DNA from: Bolinopsis microptera
Taxonomy: Eukaryota; Ctenophora; Tentaculata; Lobata; Bolinopsidae
Assembly: GCF_026151205.1 (NCBI RefSeq)
Contig: NC_087077.1
Location: forward strand, 20,853,510-20,917,509
Direction: 5' to 3'
DNA length: 64,000 bases
The position numbers were made by a program, and so were the translations under genes. A model generated the notes under the pieces. The model had not been told where the DNA came from. It did no database searches and saw only the letters and a list, made by a program, of their open reading frames with translations. Shown here piece after piece: positions 45,001 through 56,748 of the stretch (position 1 is its first letter; each line of letters starts with the position of its first letter).

Positions 45001-47081
45001 TTGCTCTCGGAATTGAACAAACTCCTACTTATCTAGATCGTTTCTAAATTCGTTAGAGTTTCATGGACTGGGGAAAAATAATCGGTACAGTCTCCCTAGC
45101 TGCTTGTGTAATTAAGCAATGAAAACAATCTAAAATTATCACATATGACATAAGTTGTAATAGCAGAAACTTTCTAATCGTACATTCACCCGCCACTGTT
45201 CAAGAACCTATATCACTGCAACTGTTTAAAATCATGACGTGAGCACTGTACATCCAATCAGCTATTCCTTTAGTTAGAATGATAGCCAAAACTATAAGGA
45301 TTTTGGAGAACTAGGGTAATAGTCATAATTCTAAAATTTGAGTGAGTTACACGTGTTTTATTGACGATGATAAACATTTGTAATGTAAATTACGCTATGC
45401 AAGCGCGCACTGAGGGACTTTATGACGTCACGAGGCCACAGCTTATTATTGCAATAACACGCGTTACACGTACGCTAGAGAGTTGGTTCTTTCGACGATA
45501 CGATTCTTTACCAGTTTGTCACAGCTGATTTAAATCTTAGCCAAATTGGAGACTACAAATTTTTCAGTTAACTGGTCCTTTAACAAATAATTCAGTTACA
45601 GCTTCAACAAACTTTTCATCGTATGCTAAGGATTTCAACAACTTTGGATGAACGCCATCCGGACCAGAACTCTTAAAAACATTAAGCTTTAAAAGCTGCT
45701 TCTTGATATCAGAACTGCTAATTTCCATATCATCAATAACCTCTCTGTTATAACTCTCATTTTGGGGAAGAGGGCCAGGTGGTTCACGCACAAACACAGA
45801 ACTAAAGGCACTAGCAAGTACCTCAGCAGACTCAGATGAACTATCTGTGCGTGTACCATCTCCTCTATCTAAAGAAACAACACTTGATTTGACTTGACGT
45901 TTATTGCGCAAATACGAGTAAAAAGATTTGCAATTCTGTTTTAAATTAGATGTAATCTTCTTTTCATAATTTACTTTAGCTTTAATTTCTGCCACCTCAA
46001 AAATATGCTGCTTGCTATTTGCACAGCTAAAGTTAATATCCGAAGGATTAATATCAAATTCAGCCCATGCTTTATCTTTGTTCTTCCTCATTCTTTTAAG
46101 TGAAGTTGTACTCCATGGCAACTTGACAGGTCTGTTGTCGAGATAAACCGAAGCAGCTGGGACAGCTGCAGCAACAGACTCCAATTTACCATGTAATTCA
46201 ACCCACATATCTTGAACATTATTTGTACAACTATAATCCCATTCAATATTATTCTTACTAAAGTTAAATAACTCTTCTGAGGAAATCTTACCCCAAATAG
46301 GCTTTAAAATCTTTTGTTTGGGACTTTTGTTAGTATTGGGCGAAACAACCAGTTCGACAAGTATCCCAACATGATCACTTTTGCCAAGCGGAGAAACGAT
46401 CTTACAACCGTTGACAAGAGCATCATTTGTATACAAAACCTGATCAAGAAGACTCTCCTGGAGAGTATCTTTCACAAGCCGTCTTCTGGTTGTTTCGTTA
46501 GTAAAGTACCACGTCAAACCACTGTCATTAAATAAATCAATATACTTTTGTTGAATCATTAAAACCTGATTCTTACTAGGAATACCACTATTTACACTAC
46601 CAGTTTCCCAAGATACATTAGGTAGGTTAAAATCTCCTATGATAATGGTTTCAAAAACATTCTTTTCACTAGATATGTTCTTGATGCAAGATAATAACAT
46701 ATTGTTCTGTTTTAAATTCAAAGAAGTAGACCTATAAATACAACAAATACTAATCAATCCACCAGAGGTATTGACATTAATAGCTAAAGAGTCTGGTGCT
46801 TTTAAAAATGAGCTCACTAATGAAGCATTACAACTGTTTTTAATATAAATGATAGAACCTCCACCTCCACTTATGTTGCTAGTGGAGTTATCGATTTTAA
46901 AATCTCTGTCTTTTCTAAACATACTAAAACCTTCAATAAAAATTTCAGCATCTAAAATATCACTATTAAAATGAGTTTCTGTAATGCAGATTACATGAAT
47001 GGATTTATAAACTGATAGAATACATTTTAGTTCATCAATTTTATTAAATAGTCCATTAGCATTAGTATAAAATATATTCAT
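42004..47081 (-). pseudogene. LINE A ORF2 (endonuclease-reverse transcriptase), split by an insertion
   Basis: The endonuclease half from ATG 47081 shows MNIFYTNANGLFNK, CITETHFNSD, IIGDFNLPNVSWE and the SDHVGI motif, as in apurinic-type LINE endonucleases. The RT half ends at 42004 and shows NYRPVSLTCILCKV, YFDFSKAFDTV, GVPQGSVLGPLLF and FADDLKLV. Between them, 2,035 bp of an unrelated TTAA element interrupts the frame at the codon after LFVK. The two halves are otherwise open. The interruption makes this copy unable to produce the whole protein. Confidence 0.93.
43545..45579. mobile_element. 2,035-bp TTAA-specific non-autonomous DNA transposon
   Basis: The ends are perfect inverted repeats AGGACCAGTTAACTGAAAAA, flanked by TTAA at 43541-43544 and 45580-45583. 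LINE B has a single TTAA at the same place (about 58290), which is the empty site. Subterminal inverted blocks share TGACGTCATAAAGTCCCTCA and GCGCGC (about 43684 and 45408). Three diverged copies of a roughly 150-170 bp unit (CTCGAAAAGTAAG ... TATATAAACATG) lie at 43775-44260. No transposase ORF is present. The TTAA target suggests piggyBac or Kolobok-type mobilisation in trans. Confidence 0.95.
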
Positions 47082-47110
47082 GGGCTGACTACATTCTTTG
47101 TTACTGCTAT

Positions 47111-48067
47111 TTACTTCTTCTCCACCTTCTTCTCTGTCTTTTCCTTCTCTGCTTCTTCCCGCCTCTTCTTCCTCTCTTCTCTGGCTAAAAAACGGATCTC
47201 TCGGTCTGCTCTGCAAAGATCCAGATTTATCCAGTATGATGACTCTTTCCAGCCCTTGCCATGGTTGGAATAATAGTTAACTGACTCCTCGTCAGCTGTC
47301 TGGATGATCAATGGCCGACAGGAGTCTGGCTTACCTGGATCCACTTTACCTGCACGATGGCAACTGATAAAGTCACTTTTTTCAATCTTTAGTGTCTCCT
47401 TGCAGAACTTCGAGTCCTCTTCCTGGCGTAGCTTGGAGTTAGTTTTCTTGCTCTCTGGTACATTCAAAACACACAGATTGAGCTTTCTTAAATTTCGCTC
47501 ATATGCATCAGTGTGCATCTTTGACTGAACTTTACTAACAACACTTTGAGAAGCTTGCTGTAGGCTCATTTCTTCAATAACTTTCTTCTGACTATTTGCA
47601 GTAACATCTGCCCAGGTTTGGAAAGCCTGGTTCACAATTTTTGTTATTTCTTTTGGTTTTTCAGATGAATCATTAGAAGAACTGGTATGACTCACAGAAT
47701 CTTCGACAATTCCTCTAATACACGGAGTAAGGGCACCAAGTTCTTCTCTAATAACATTCCGTAGGGTCTTGGTTTCTTCACTGTCTGGATTTGTGGACTG
47801 GCTTCTTGTGCCCTTGATGTGGGGAGAGATAAAGCAATTTTGGCAGCGCCAGTTAGTCAAGTGGTTACCTTCTTCCTGCGTTAATCCAGTAAGCCCAACA
47901 CAGCAGTAGTGCCAGTACATGTCGCAAGTTGCACATGCCAAAGAAAACTCCTCCGCAATATATCTTCTACATTCACAGCTACGATCTTCTTCTTCTTCAA
48001 TTTCTCCATTATCTGCTGTCATATCGACCTTCACTGGACTTTTCTTGACATCTCTTGATCGTGTCAT
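47111..48067 (-). CDS. LINE A ORF1 protein with PHD zinc finger
   Basis: 318 codons from ATG 48067. A PHD-type C4HC3 finger spans residues of about 29-78 (CECRRY, CATCDMYWHYCC, WRCQNC). A charged middle region with SSSNDSSEKPKEITK follows, then an RNA-binding-like segment (NLRKLNLCVLNVPES, FISCHRAGKV, RPLIIQTADEESVNYY), and a very basic lysine/glutamate tail. PHD-bearing ORF1 proteins are known in CR1/L2-group LINEs, where ORF1 is an RNA chaperone-like particle component. ORF2 begins 30 nt downstream. The frame is intact, and it matches LINE B ORF1 with scattered substitutions. Confidence 0.9.
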   Translation of the reverse strand: MTRSRDVKKSPVKVDMTADNGEIEEEEDRSCECRRYIAEEFSLACATCDMYWHYCCVGLTGLTQEEGNHLTNWRCQNCFISPHIKGTRSQSTNPDSEETKTLRNVIREELGALTPCIRGIVEDSVSHTSSSNDSSEKPKEITKIVNQAFQTWADVTANSQKKVIEEMSLQQASQSVVSKVQSKMHTDAYERNLRKLNLCVLNVPESKKTNSKLRQEEDSKFCKETLKIEKSDFISCHRAGKVDPGKPDSCRPLIIQTADEESVNYYSNHGKGWKESSYWINLDLCRADREIRFLAREERKKRREEAEKEKTEKKVEKK

Positions 48068-48129
48068 ATCTCCGCGTTAAGGGGCCTCAAATTATTTGTT
48101 ATATAGTAGTGTTGAAAGTATTAAAACTG

Positions 48130-49150
48130 TACCTACTTGTTTGAGGATTTCCGAGTGTGCGTGCTGTAGATGAGTGTGCGTGCTGTTCGTACTTTAAAGT
48201 TTTCCAAATTGTTGCTATATTTGATTTAAATAAAAATTTGTTGTTTTCTTCAAAAAATTGTTGTTTTCTTAACATGCTTATAATGATTCAGCGTGGACAT
48301 CAAGCGATTATGACATAATGCAGCTGTCATTTGAAAACAATCCCCTTCAACAAATTAAATCAGTAGTCTGTCACTATTAATGCACCACACCGCTACCTCC
48401 ACTCCTTCTAATAGTTATACAATAAATTCTACAATCCTAATTTTGTATCGCGATGGAGACTGGTGTCCATACAAAACTTTTACTAGGTTGCCGTTTGGTG
48501 TGAGCAATAGCGAACAGCACGCACACTCCTCTGCCCCGTCAACCTATATCTAATCTATTTGAGTGACAACCATACTGCACATTGAATTATGATTCCTAAA
48601 TTAAATATCAAATTATTATTATTATTATAAAACAGGATCTTACCGACAAAAATGATTCTTAAAAATACCTTAATGCGGTAAACTGTACCCTTGAAAAAGA
48701 TTTTCCCAACATCTGTTGCATGCAGCTATATCTCTAATTTCGTTCAATTCCTGCAAGTTGTCCATTTGCAAATTTCTACTACTTAAATCACTTCTTAAAA
48801 CCGATAACAAGTTCATTCTAGGCCTCCCCAATCTACCAATGAATAAATTATCTGATTCAATTGCAAAAGAGAGAGCCGTTGAACTTGTTTATTCTGTAAT
48901 AAAATTGAATTTTCGTTTAGCTGAAATTTTTGTTTAACCGATCTGAGAAGCTACAACTCTCACTTAATTCAAATGGTCAAACACAATTCAATAAAATTTG
49001 GCTCAAACCAACTATCAAACAAATGCGAAAATGAACCTTAATTCTTTAAAAATGAACACGAATTTTTTCTATTAGACAAATTTCTCAAACCAGTGGTGGT
49101 AGTAAGTCATACCAAAAACAATTATTTCAATTGGGCACTCAGTAACTGAG
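48130..49150. other. AT-rich spacer, no supported gene
   Basis: Only short ORFs are present. GAGTGTGCGTGCTGT is repeated at 48155-48185, and its complement-like GCACGCACACTC occurs at 48518-48530, hinting at an old insertion edge. Nothing else could be assigned. Confidence 0.4.
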
Positions 49151-49154
49151 CTAT

Positions 49155-49207
49155 TAAGGCCAACGTATGGGTATTGACTTTTGGCCCTCCCTGGCCCGGC
49201 CCTGTAT
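49155..49207. mobile_element. Second mariner-like terminal remnant
   Basis: The reverse complement reads TACAGGGCCGGGCC...GGGCCAAAAGTCAATACCCA then TACGTTGGCC. It matches 41021-41075 apart from a short GC-rich insertion. It directly abuts the Helitron-like pair. Confidence 0.5.
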
Positions 49208-49217
49208 ATAATGCATA

Positions 49218-49739
49218 TCTTACTTATAATTCAGAGAATTCTTTATGCTGTCTGTCTGTCTGTACGAAAGATTGTTAAAACGGCATTTTGATCGGTTTTG
49301 ATGTAATTATGTTGTGTTTAGTGCAACCAACATTTTAATCGGCTGTATCTTCGGTTGTGATGGATGTTTTTTAATGCGATAAAAACTGACTACAAAATAA
49401 TACTATTAGCTTCCTCCCTGTGACCACGGTTTTTCTAGTCTTACTTAAAATTCAGAGAATTCTTTTTGTACACTGTACACTGTACGACCGCCCACGTGCA
49501 CATTAGGTAACAAGCAAAAGTTGCTAAGTAACCATGGTAACGGGGGTTATTAATATTAAGATTGTGCAAAGATTGGCGAACGGCATTTTTATCAGTTTTG
49601 TTGATATTACGTTGTGTTTATTGCGAGCAACATTTTAATCAGCTGTATCTTCGGTGGGGATGAATACTGTTTGACACGATTAAAACTGACTGCCAAAGAA
49701 TACTATTAGGTTCCTCCCTGTGACCACGGGTTTTCTAGT
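49218..49739 (+). mobile_element. Two head-to-tail Helitron/HINE-like units
   Basis: Unit 1 (49218-49439) and unit 2 (49439-49739) both start TCTTACTTA(T/A)AATTCAGAG and both end CTAGT. The bases before CTAGT can form a short hairpin (CCC-T-GTG ... CAC-GGG in unit 2), then TTTT. The units share TTTAATC(G/A)GCTGTATCTTC and CTTCCTCCCTGTGACCACGG-type blocks. A TC start, a 3' hairpin and a CTRRT end without TSD are Helitron marks. A (TGTC)n stretch in unit 1 recalls microsatellite-bearing HINEs. There is no Rep/helicase ORF. Confidence 0.72.
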
Positions 49740-50022
49740 TATATACATAAAATATAACATATATTTACTTTTACTTAAATCTTTGTTTTGCTATGCACAC
49801 ATGGTTTTTTGAACGTACTAATCTAGAAGACTTTACACTACAGAATTTTTCATCATGGCCGGATAGAGATGAGTCTGAACTCGTAAACCTGCCCATTTTT
49901 GATAACTACCATGTCAACTCCTTTGCAGGTTGGAAATCAATATGTTGTGTTCATGTATAAATTCAGATCGTTCAGCTATAAAATATTTAATTTGATTTAT
50001 ATCATCTTGCTTTCGCAATAAG

Positions 50023-53000
50023 GAAAAATTTGGCTGTATCACACGACTTACAGTGGAACAACATAATTCAGAGTACCCCAACTGGATCGAAGTTAGAGAA
50101 TGCACCAAAAGGAGAACTTATCAAGCTGCTTAAGAGACAGCAGCTTCTTTTAAAGAAATCAAACACTGAAAATGGAGTTGCACAATCCGCACTGAAGTCA
50201 ACTATTTCATCACTTGAAAGTGAACTTGAATCAAATCAATCATCCGTAAGTAACCATACATGAGATCTGCTTCAGGTATCATGTATGTTCCCGGTTAAAA
50301 ATAGGTCTTTTCAATGTCAACCCATTGGTTTGAAATGTTTATCAACGAATAACTTGAAAAAACCTGGTAGAAAGTATGTTGAGGCTGCTTCAGTGCTTTA
50401 ATATATTATGCTACCCGTTATACAAACTTAAAGTAAAGTTTCTGCAAAGTTGAACTTCAATCTTTAATTTCAGTTAGTACAACTTAGACAAGAAAACGAT
50501 GACATCTATTCTTCAAACAAGATGCTCACTTCTGAATTTGAGGTTAATTTTATTACTTTTTTGCTGAAATCTTTGAAGATGTCGACTTTTAAAATCATAT
50601 TCTTATTTATAACTATGCAATCTGATTCTAACATGGAAACTATCCTTACATTTTTAAGCCATGGTCCTTTACCTTATATCATTACAATACATGGCAGCCC
50701 CGCTGACTTTGTTATACAGGTACTAAAAAGTGAAGTAGATAATTATAAATCGTCAATAAGCGACTTGGAAAGCTCAGTAAAACAACTGAAGAATGACAAG
50801 GAAGACTGCCTTACCGAACTTGACGTCCTTAGAGATAATAAAGAGGTAGGTATTGGTTGAATTGTCCCACTTGGAGATATTTCACCTTTCAGGCTGTCAT
50901 ACTAACGATACAAAAGTATAAGATTTACCATGAACATTGAACATGATTTACTATCAAATTACCCATTAATGGTCAATGTATTTTAATTAACAGATTATTT
51001 TTGAGCTAACCTCTCATTTTCTCAGCAGCTGAAAGGACTGTTAACAATGATGCAGGAGTCTGATAGCCAGCTTAAAGGAGAAATTACAAGACTGACTTCA
51101 CAGGTTGAGAGTGAGGTAGCAGATAGGGTGTCAGAACGGGAAGCGTGGAAAGAGAACATCAGGATCCTCCAGGAACAGATTGAGGGTGATTAGAAGATCT
51201 TACTTTTAATTAAATACAGTGGCCAGTGCGCTCACTGATAATCGATTGTAGGAATGCTCTAGAGCCGTTATTAATAATAATTAACATAATTAACATAATT
51301 AACATTATTCTCAACAATATAACCTCCTACAACAGAGATTGTAGGAATGCTCTAGAGCCGTTATAATTAATTAATTAACATTATTCTCAACAATATAACC
51401 TCCTACAACAGAGAGCAACGCTAAACTAGCTGAAGCAGAGAAAAGTGTGTCCCTCCAAAAACAATTGTACTCCGCAAAAAGTGACATAGCCTCTCTGAAG
51501 AATGAGGGAGACTCCCTTAAAAACTTGATAAAGGAGTACAATGAACAGTTTGCTCTAGAGACCAGCACCATTTCACAAGTTCTTGGTGCTCTTAATAATT
51601 CCAGTACTGCTACATGGTAACTACTAACTATTGAATGATATGACGTGTCTCGCCAATGAAAATCTAAATACAATTTTAACTGGTCAAATTTAAATCGGGC
51701 ACTGTGCGCGTGTGATTACGTTCATATTTATTATGAACTATAATGTTTATAAATATAATAGTTCATTGATAAAATAGATTTTAGTTGTCGGATTATTTCA
51801 ACTTTCGACAATTAACGTACATTTTATCGGGTAGTTAGTTCGAAGTATTGCTGTAGATAATAAACTCCAGATGATTCTCAATGGTACTTTTCAGTTCTCA
51901 AGATGATTTATTGGTGGAGATGAATGATTTGAGAAGTTACATCGAAAGGCTTGAATATAAGGTAATCAATAATTCTAGGAGTTAAATCTGATTATATTTA
52001 CATTCGGTAATTAAAATAAAATGTCTCTTACACAACAGATAGCCAAGGAAAGTTTAAAATATTGCAACCACCAGGACGCCGAGAGCCAACGGAAAATAGA
52101 GGAGCTTATTCAACAAGGTTCACAGTCGGATCAGAACAATAACGACAATGAGTGTGACAATGTTCAGCCTTCTGTAGAAAGCGCACAAGATCACGAACGT
52201 CAGGTAGGTTTCAGCTCAACTTGATTATGTATTAATTTATTGCTGTCGATTTTCAGTTTTGTTAGGGAATGTTCCATTGATTTTCAGGTATTTGCTCAGA
52301 ATTTTGAACGATGTAAATTTAGAATGAGACAAATGAAAATGATCAATACATATTATTAAATAAATTCCAATCAAAGATTTCCTTTCTAACCCTATCCAAA
52401 ATTAGCTGGAAGAAGAGTTGAACTCTAGTAAATTACAAGTCTGCGAGATGGATGAAAAGATGAAGAACCTGGAGGAAGAAAAAAGAAAGATAAAGCTGCA
52501 TCTTGACGAGTTCATCTCAGAGAACGCTAACTACAAAGATCAGGTAGGACAAGCACCGCTAAGTCCTGTCAAATTCCCGCACGCTCAATGTTAAATGTTG
52601 CTATAGTTGGGACTTTCCTCGTTCAGGATTGCTTTTCGATTCCTTTTCCACGTCAAAGCTATTTTGGAGCTGAAAATCAGGGCTTAAAACATACATGTTA
52701 CACAGATAGACAAATTAGAGCACAAAGAACATCGACTGACAGAGACTATGACCGCAGTGATGGTAAGAAACCAGTTAACAAACCCGCTACTCATAAACCC
52801 GCCACTCATAAACCCGCCACTCATAAACCCGCTACTCATAAACCCGCCACTCATAAACCTGCCACTCATAAATCCGCCACTCATAAACCCGCCACTCATA
52901 AACCAGGCACTCATTAACCCGCTACTCATAAACCCGCCACTCATAAACCTGCCACTCATAAACCCGCCACTCATAAACCTGCCACTCATAAACCCGCTAC

Positions 53001-56000
53001 TCATAAACCCGCTACTCATAAACCCGCCACTCATAAACCTGCCACTCATAAACCCGCCACTCATAAATCCGCCACTCATAAACCCGCCTATCATAAACCC
53101 GCCACTCATAAACCCGCTACTCATAAACCCGCCACTCATAAACCCGCCTAACATAAACCCGCCCCTCATAAACCCGCCACTCATAAACCCGCCATTAAAA
53201 AAAACCCGCCATTTAAAAACCGCCACTCATTAACCCGTCACTCATAAACCCGCCCCTCATAAACCCGCACTTAAAAACCCGCCACTTATAAACCCGTTAC
53301 TCATAAACCCGCACTCATTAACCCGCACTTAAAAACCCGCCACTCATAAACCCGCCACTCATAAACCCGCTACTCATAATAAGTTAGCGGACGATAGTTC
53401 AGTGGTTCGTTATACTGTCGACCAGTGTGATGTATACCCCACTTCTTGTTATATTATATCATATTGTGGTATTAGTAATAAGTATAATAGTTTAACTGTT
53501 TGAATAATATTTAAACACATGATCACATTGCACGTACCCCGAGAGGGCCAAAGTTAGTGTCAGGTGTCTAAACATCGTCAAATTATCGTCAAATTATTAT
53601 AGACAATTTTCGAGTCCACAGTGTAAAATTATCATAGCACAATCAGTGGTACGACTCGAAGCTATTTAATGTTTAAAATAATTGTCAAAAGCATCCGCTT
53701 ACTCGTTAAGTGTTTAGCATTTTTAAGCATGACGCTATTTACTATTAGAATATTTTGAAATGGGTGTTAACTGTTGAAATAAGTAAACAGGCTTTGTTTT
53801 ATAAACTTTATGAAAATCTATGTAAAGAGTAATACTGTTACTATGGAGCTATGGTTACTGCCCATATTAACATGATATGTAGCAATATAATTTCCTCGAT
53901 ATAACTTGTTTTTGGAAAAATAAGATAACAAATATAACCAGTATCGTAAAGATTCCTCAATTAAGCTTGACTACCCTCCAGCAAAACACGGAGGAGGAGA
54001 TGCAGGGACAGTACTCAGCAATGAAGTGTGCTGTACTGGAAAAGGAGGATATTATAAAGGAGCTAAACAGTGAGGTATTCACGTTGAACAGCGAGCTGGA
54101 AACTCTCCGACACACCTTGTTAAAGTTGTCTGAAAAGAATGAGATGTTAGAGGGGAACCTTCAGGCAAATCAGGTTATTTTCCGTTCAAGATATTTTTTG
54201 TGTTGTGGTGCTCACTTTACCAATATCATAAAAATGTCATGTCGCATGGACGTCTAATGGGTCCCGCCTTAATGTTTCTGTTTTGATGTTAAAAGTTATA
54301 TTTAACTTCTGAGATTGGTTTGATCTCTTCACCTGGGCACCTTACAGCAGTTCTAGTGCAGTTCTAGTGCAGTTCTAACTTCTAGTGCAGTGATTGGATT
54401 GAGATCGCATCTTCTGTTCTCCAAATCCCCGATATTAATACAATATCTGATATATGCCAGTGGTAGTGTAGAGTTTAATATAGCACACAAGAGGGGGATT
54501 ATTTAAAACAGTGAAAAGTTTGTTTAGCAGGAGCTTTCAAAATACATATGTAAAACCTCTTCATTTCTTTCGGATTAAGATGGCATTTTACAACACACCA
54601 ACTTAACCTGGGTAAAGTATGATAACCCATTTATTCTTCACAGGAGGCATTGGACATATCGTCGAGAGAAATAGAGAAAGAGCAAGAAGAAAGCGAAACT
54701 CTTTTAAATGAGCAAGCGGAGGAGTTCAGATCAGAGTTGGAGAAAGTGAAAAAAGAGATGGGAACGTTAGAGGCGGAGAGGGATACACTAAGTAGCCAAG
54801 TCTTTGTTCTGGAAGAGCAGGTAACTGGCTTAAATCCTCGTGGTTTTGTTTTATCACTATACTAGATATGGCTTATCAAAATTTGGGTATACAAATAGGT
54901 GACTTATTGACTATGACATGAAGATCGCTATAATTTCTGTATCAGGTGAATCAAGTGACAAGCGATTTGGAGTCGGAACGTTCCAGGATTGAGACTCTGG
55001 AACATTCGGCGAAAGAGGCAGCTAAGATCATATCGTCAAAAGAAAACGAGATATCTCAACTCATAGAGCAACTCAATAGGGCTGAGGAGTTCAGTAATAG
55101 GTGAATTTATAATTTAAATTAGATTAGTTTATCGTAGATAGTACTGTTGAATCTGGCCTAATTTATCTTCGTTAACCTGATGTTTCCATGGTTCCCTACC
55201 CGTCTGTAACAATACAATATCTGATTCCAGGCTAAAGGAGGACACTCAAGGATCCCACCATCTGATGGACATGGAACTAGCTGACTATCAGAGAGCTGCT
55301 GACACTTTACAAGACAAACTTACTGCCGTACGTTTTACTCCATGTTTAATTTTTGATAGGAACAATCTCATATGTGTTTCCTTGCTCCGCCACTTTTCAG
55401 GATGAAGATAATTCATAACTCTGATCATATTTGTTTGTTCGTATTTCTCGCCACAACATGAGTTTTAAAAAATTTTGATTTAAATATTTATTTTTGGTTT
55501 TCTATCACTACTTCATGTTTACTTCAATCTTGTAGAGTAAAGCAGAAGTGGCTCAGCTAGAAGCTGAATTGGCAAAGAAAGAAGAGTCTGTCAACAGAGC
55601 CTGTAATGAACTGAAAGAATCTGAGAAACAGAGATCAAATCTCGACGAAATGATCACAAAATTGAAAGGTTCGTGATAAAGCCATAATATGGGGTGCCCA
55701 CACATCATTTCGATGTTCACCTCCCAGTAACTTGTACCATTTTCCCAGCGCCTTACCAATAATTTTTGTCTAAGGTACAATTTGATATAAAAAGGCCTAA
55801 TTTTCATATTGACTGATGTTACGTATTACGCGCGCCGCGCGCGCATGCTACTCGATATTCTGTTGATTCGAACGAACATAATTAATTATTTATCACTTAC
55901 TTAATTCTGATATAATTACCATTATCACCGAATATGGTCACTACTAAAGAACGGAGTAAAAAACTTACAATCAATAACATGATTTTTAAATTTCAAGTGC

Positions 56001-56239
56001 TATTAATGAAAGCAAAGAAGGAGGCAGCAGATTGCAAAAAAGCTGAAGATGACTTAAAATCGGACTACGAAGAAACCAGGCAGACTTTGGAGCAAACAAT
56101 CCAGAATCTGGAGGACGCGAAATTAGAGCTTGCAGAAGTTCAGTGTGAACTGAATAACATGAGGGAATGTTCCAGAAAGAAGTCTGAAGAAAAGAGTGCA
56201 ATGTTAAAGAACATGGAGGCAAGGTTTACAGCGTTACAG
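50023..56239 (+). CDS. Golgin-like coiled-coil protein, GCC185-like N terminus (partial)
   Basis: Fourteen exons join in phase: 50023-50245, 50474-50542, 50720-50845, 51029-51185, 51412-51616, 51895-51961, 52039-52203, 52406-52543, 53982-54173, 54644-54820, 54946-55100, 55231-55327, 55536-55668 and 55998-56239, about 715 residues. The first holds GSKLENAPKGELIKLLKRQQ, close to the conserved N-terminal patch of GCC2/GCC185 (SKLETLPKEDLIKFAKKQ). The rest is heptad-rich coiled coil full of Glu, Lys, Gln and Leu. GCC185 is a trans-Golgi tether ending in a GRIP domain. No GRIP exon is seen before 61690; LINE B fills the following intron. The start codon is also not identified, and the first acceptor (AATAAG) is weak. 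A generic long coiled-coil protein is the alternative. Confidence 0.75.
51245..51411 (+). repeat. Tandem duplication copying an intron 3' end
   Basis: A unit of about 75-95 bp (ATTGTAGGAATGCTCTAGAG ... CCTCCTACAACAG) is present twice in tandem before the exon at 51412. The upstream copy carries the same acceptor CTACAACAG. AATTAAC repeats vary in number between the units. Confidence 0.85.
52780..53385. repeat. 15-bp VNTR (ACTCATAAACCCGCC)n in the golgin-like gene intron
   Basis: About 40 copies of a 15-bp unit with C/T variants and late degenerate units. As 15 is divisible by three, several frames on both strands stay open (THKPA, INPPL, GGFMS repeats). These frames are side effects of the unit length. 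It lies between exons 52406-52543 and 53982-54173. Confidence 0.95.
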
Positions 56240-56748
56240 GTATGAGTAAAACAACACCATTATAATCTGTTATTTACAAGATAATTTGTTTACCGCTTAA
56301 AAGGGTTTAACCTCGTTTTTACTGGCTTATTAATCAAGGATCTTCTAATATTCCCGTCTGTACGACTTCCGCCCCGAGGTTTGAGAGTTGGAACACCAAG
56401 GTACCCATCTAATTAGGAAATAATGTGCCTCGGGTACAAATTCTAATCAACATTTTGCGCAATTGTTTTTCGCATAGTTTTTAAGTCTCCAGACTTCAGA
56501 GCTATGTGGCCACTGATCACACCCTATTTTGCTCAAACGTGAGTAGCAATTTGTAGTGTTGTAATTAGTAGTAAGTAAGTAAGTAAGTAAATATTATGAC
56601 ATTACATCATCACAAGTGTCTAAAAAAATATCATTGCTCTAAATAGAAAAATAATTCAAATAGATATATTCTTCCATCAACATTAATAATTTATTAAATT
56701 CAATTTTATAAATTAATAAAATCTAATGCATTATATATAAATAATTAA

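Larger units (their letters stand above)
41108..48125 (-). mobile_element. LINE A: full-length CR1-group non-LTR retrotransposon with nested insertions
   Basis: Read on the minus strand: a short 5' UTR ending near 48068, ORF1 (48067-47111), ORF2 from 47081, a 3' UTR and a (TTAC)n tail at about 41131-41110. Compared with LINE B it has two extra segments: a TTAA element in ORF2 (43545-45579) and about 700 bp in the 3' UTR (41188-41896). Without them its length is about 4.3 kb, equal to B. A PHD finger in ORF1 and an APE-type endonuclease plus RT in ORF2 fit the CR1/L2 group. Confidence 0.92.

Noticed and set aside
52684-53233. ORFs of INPPL or GGFMS repeats on both strands
   Set aside because: By-products of the 15-bp VNTR inside an intron; no start context or splice support.
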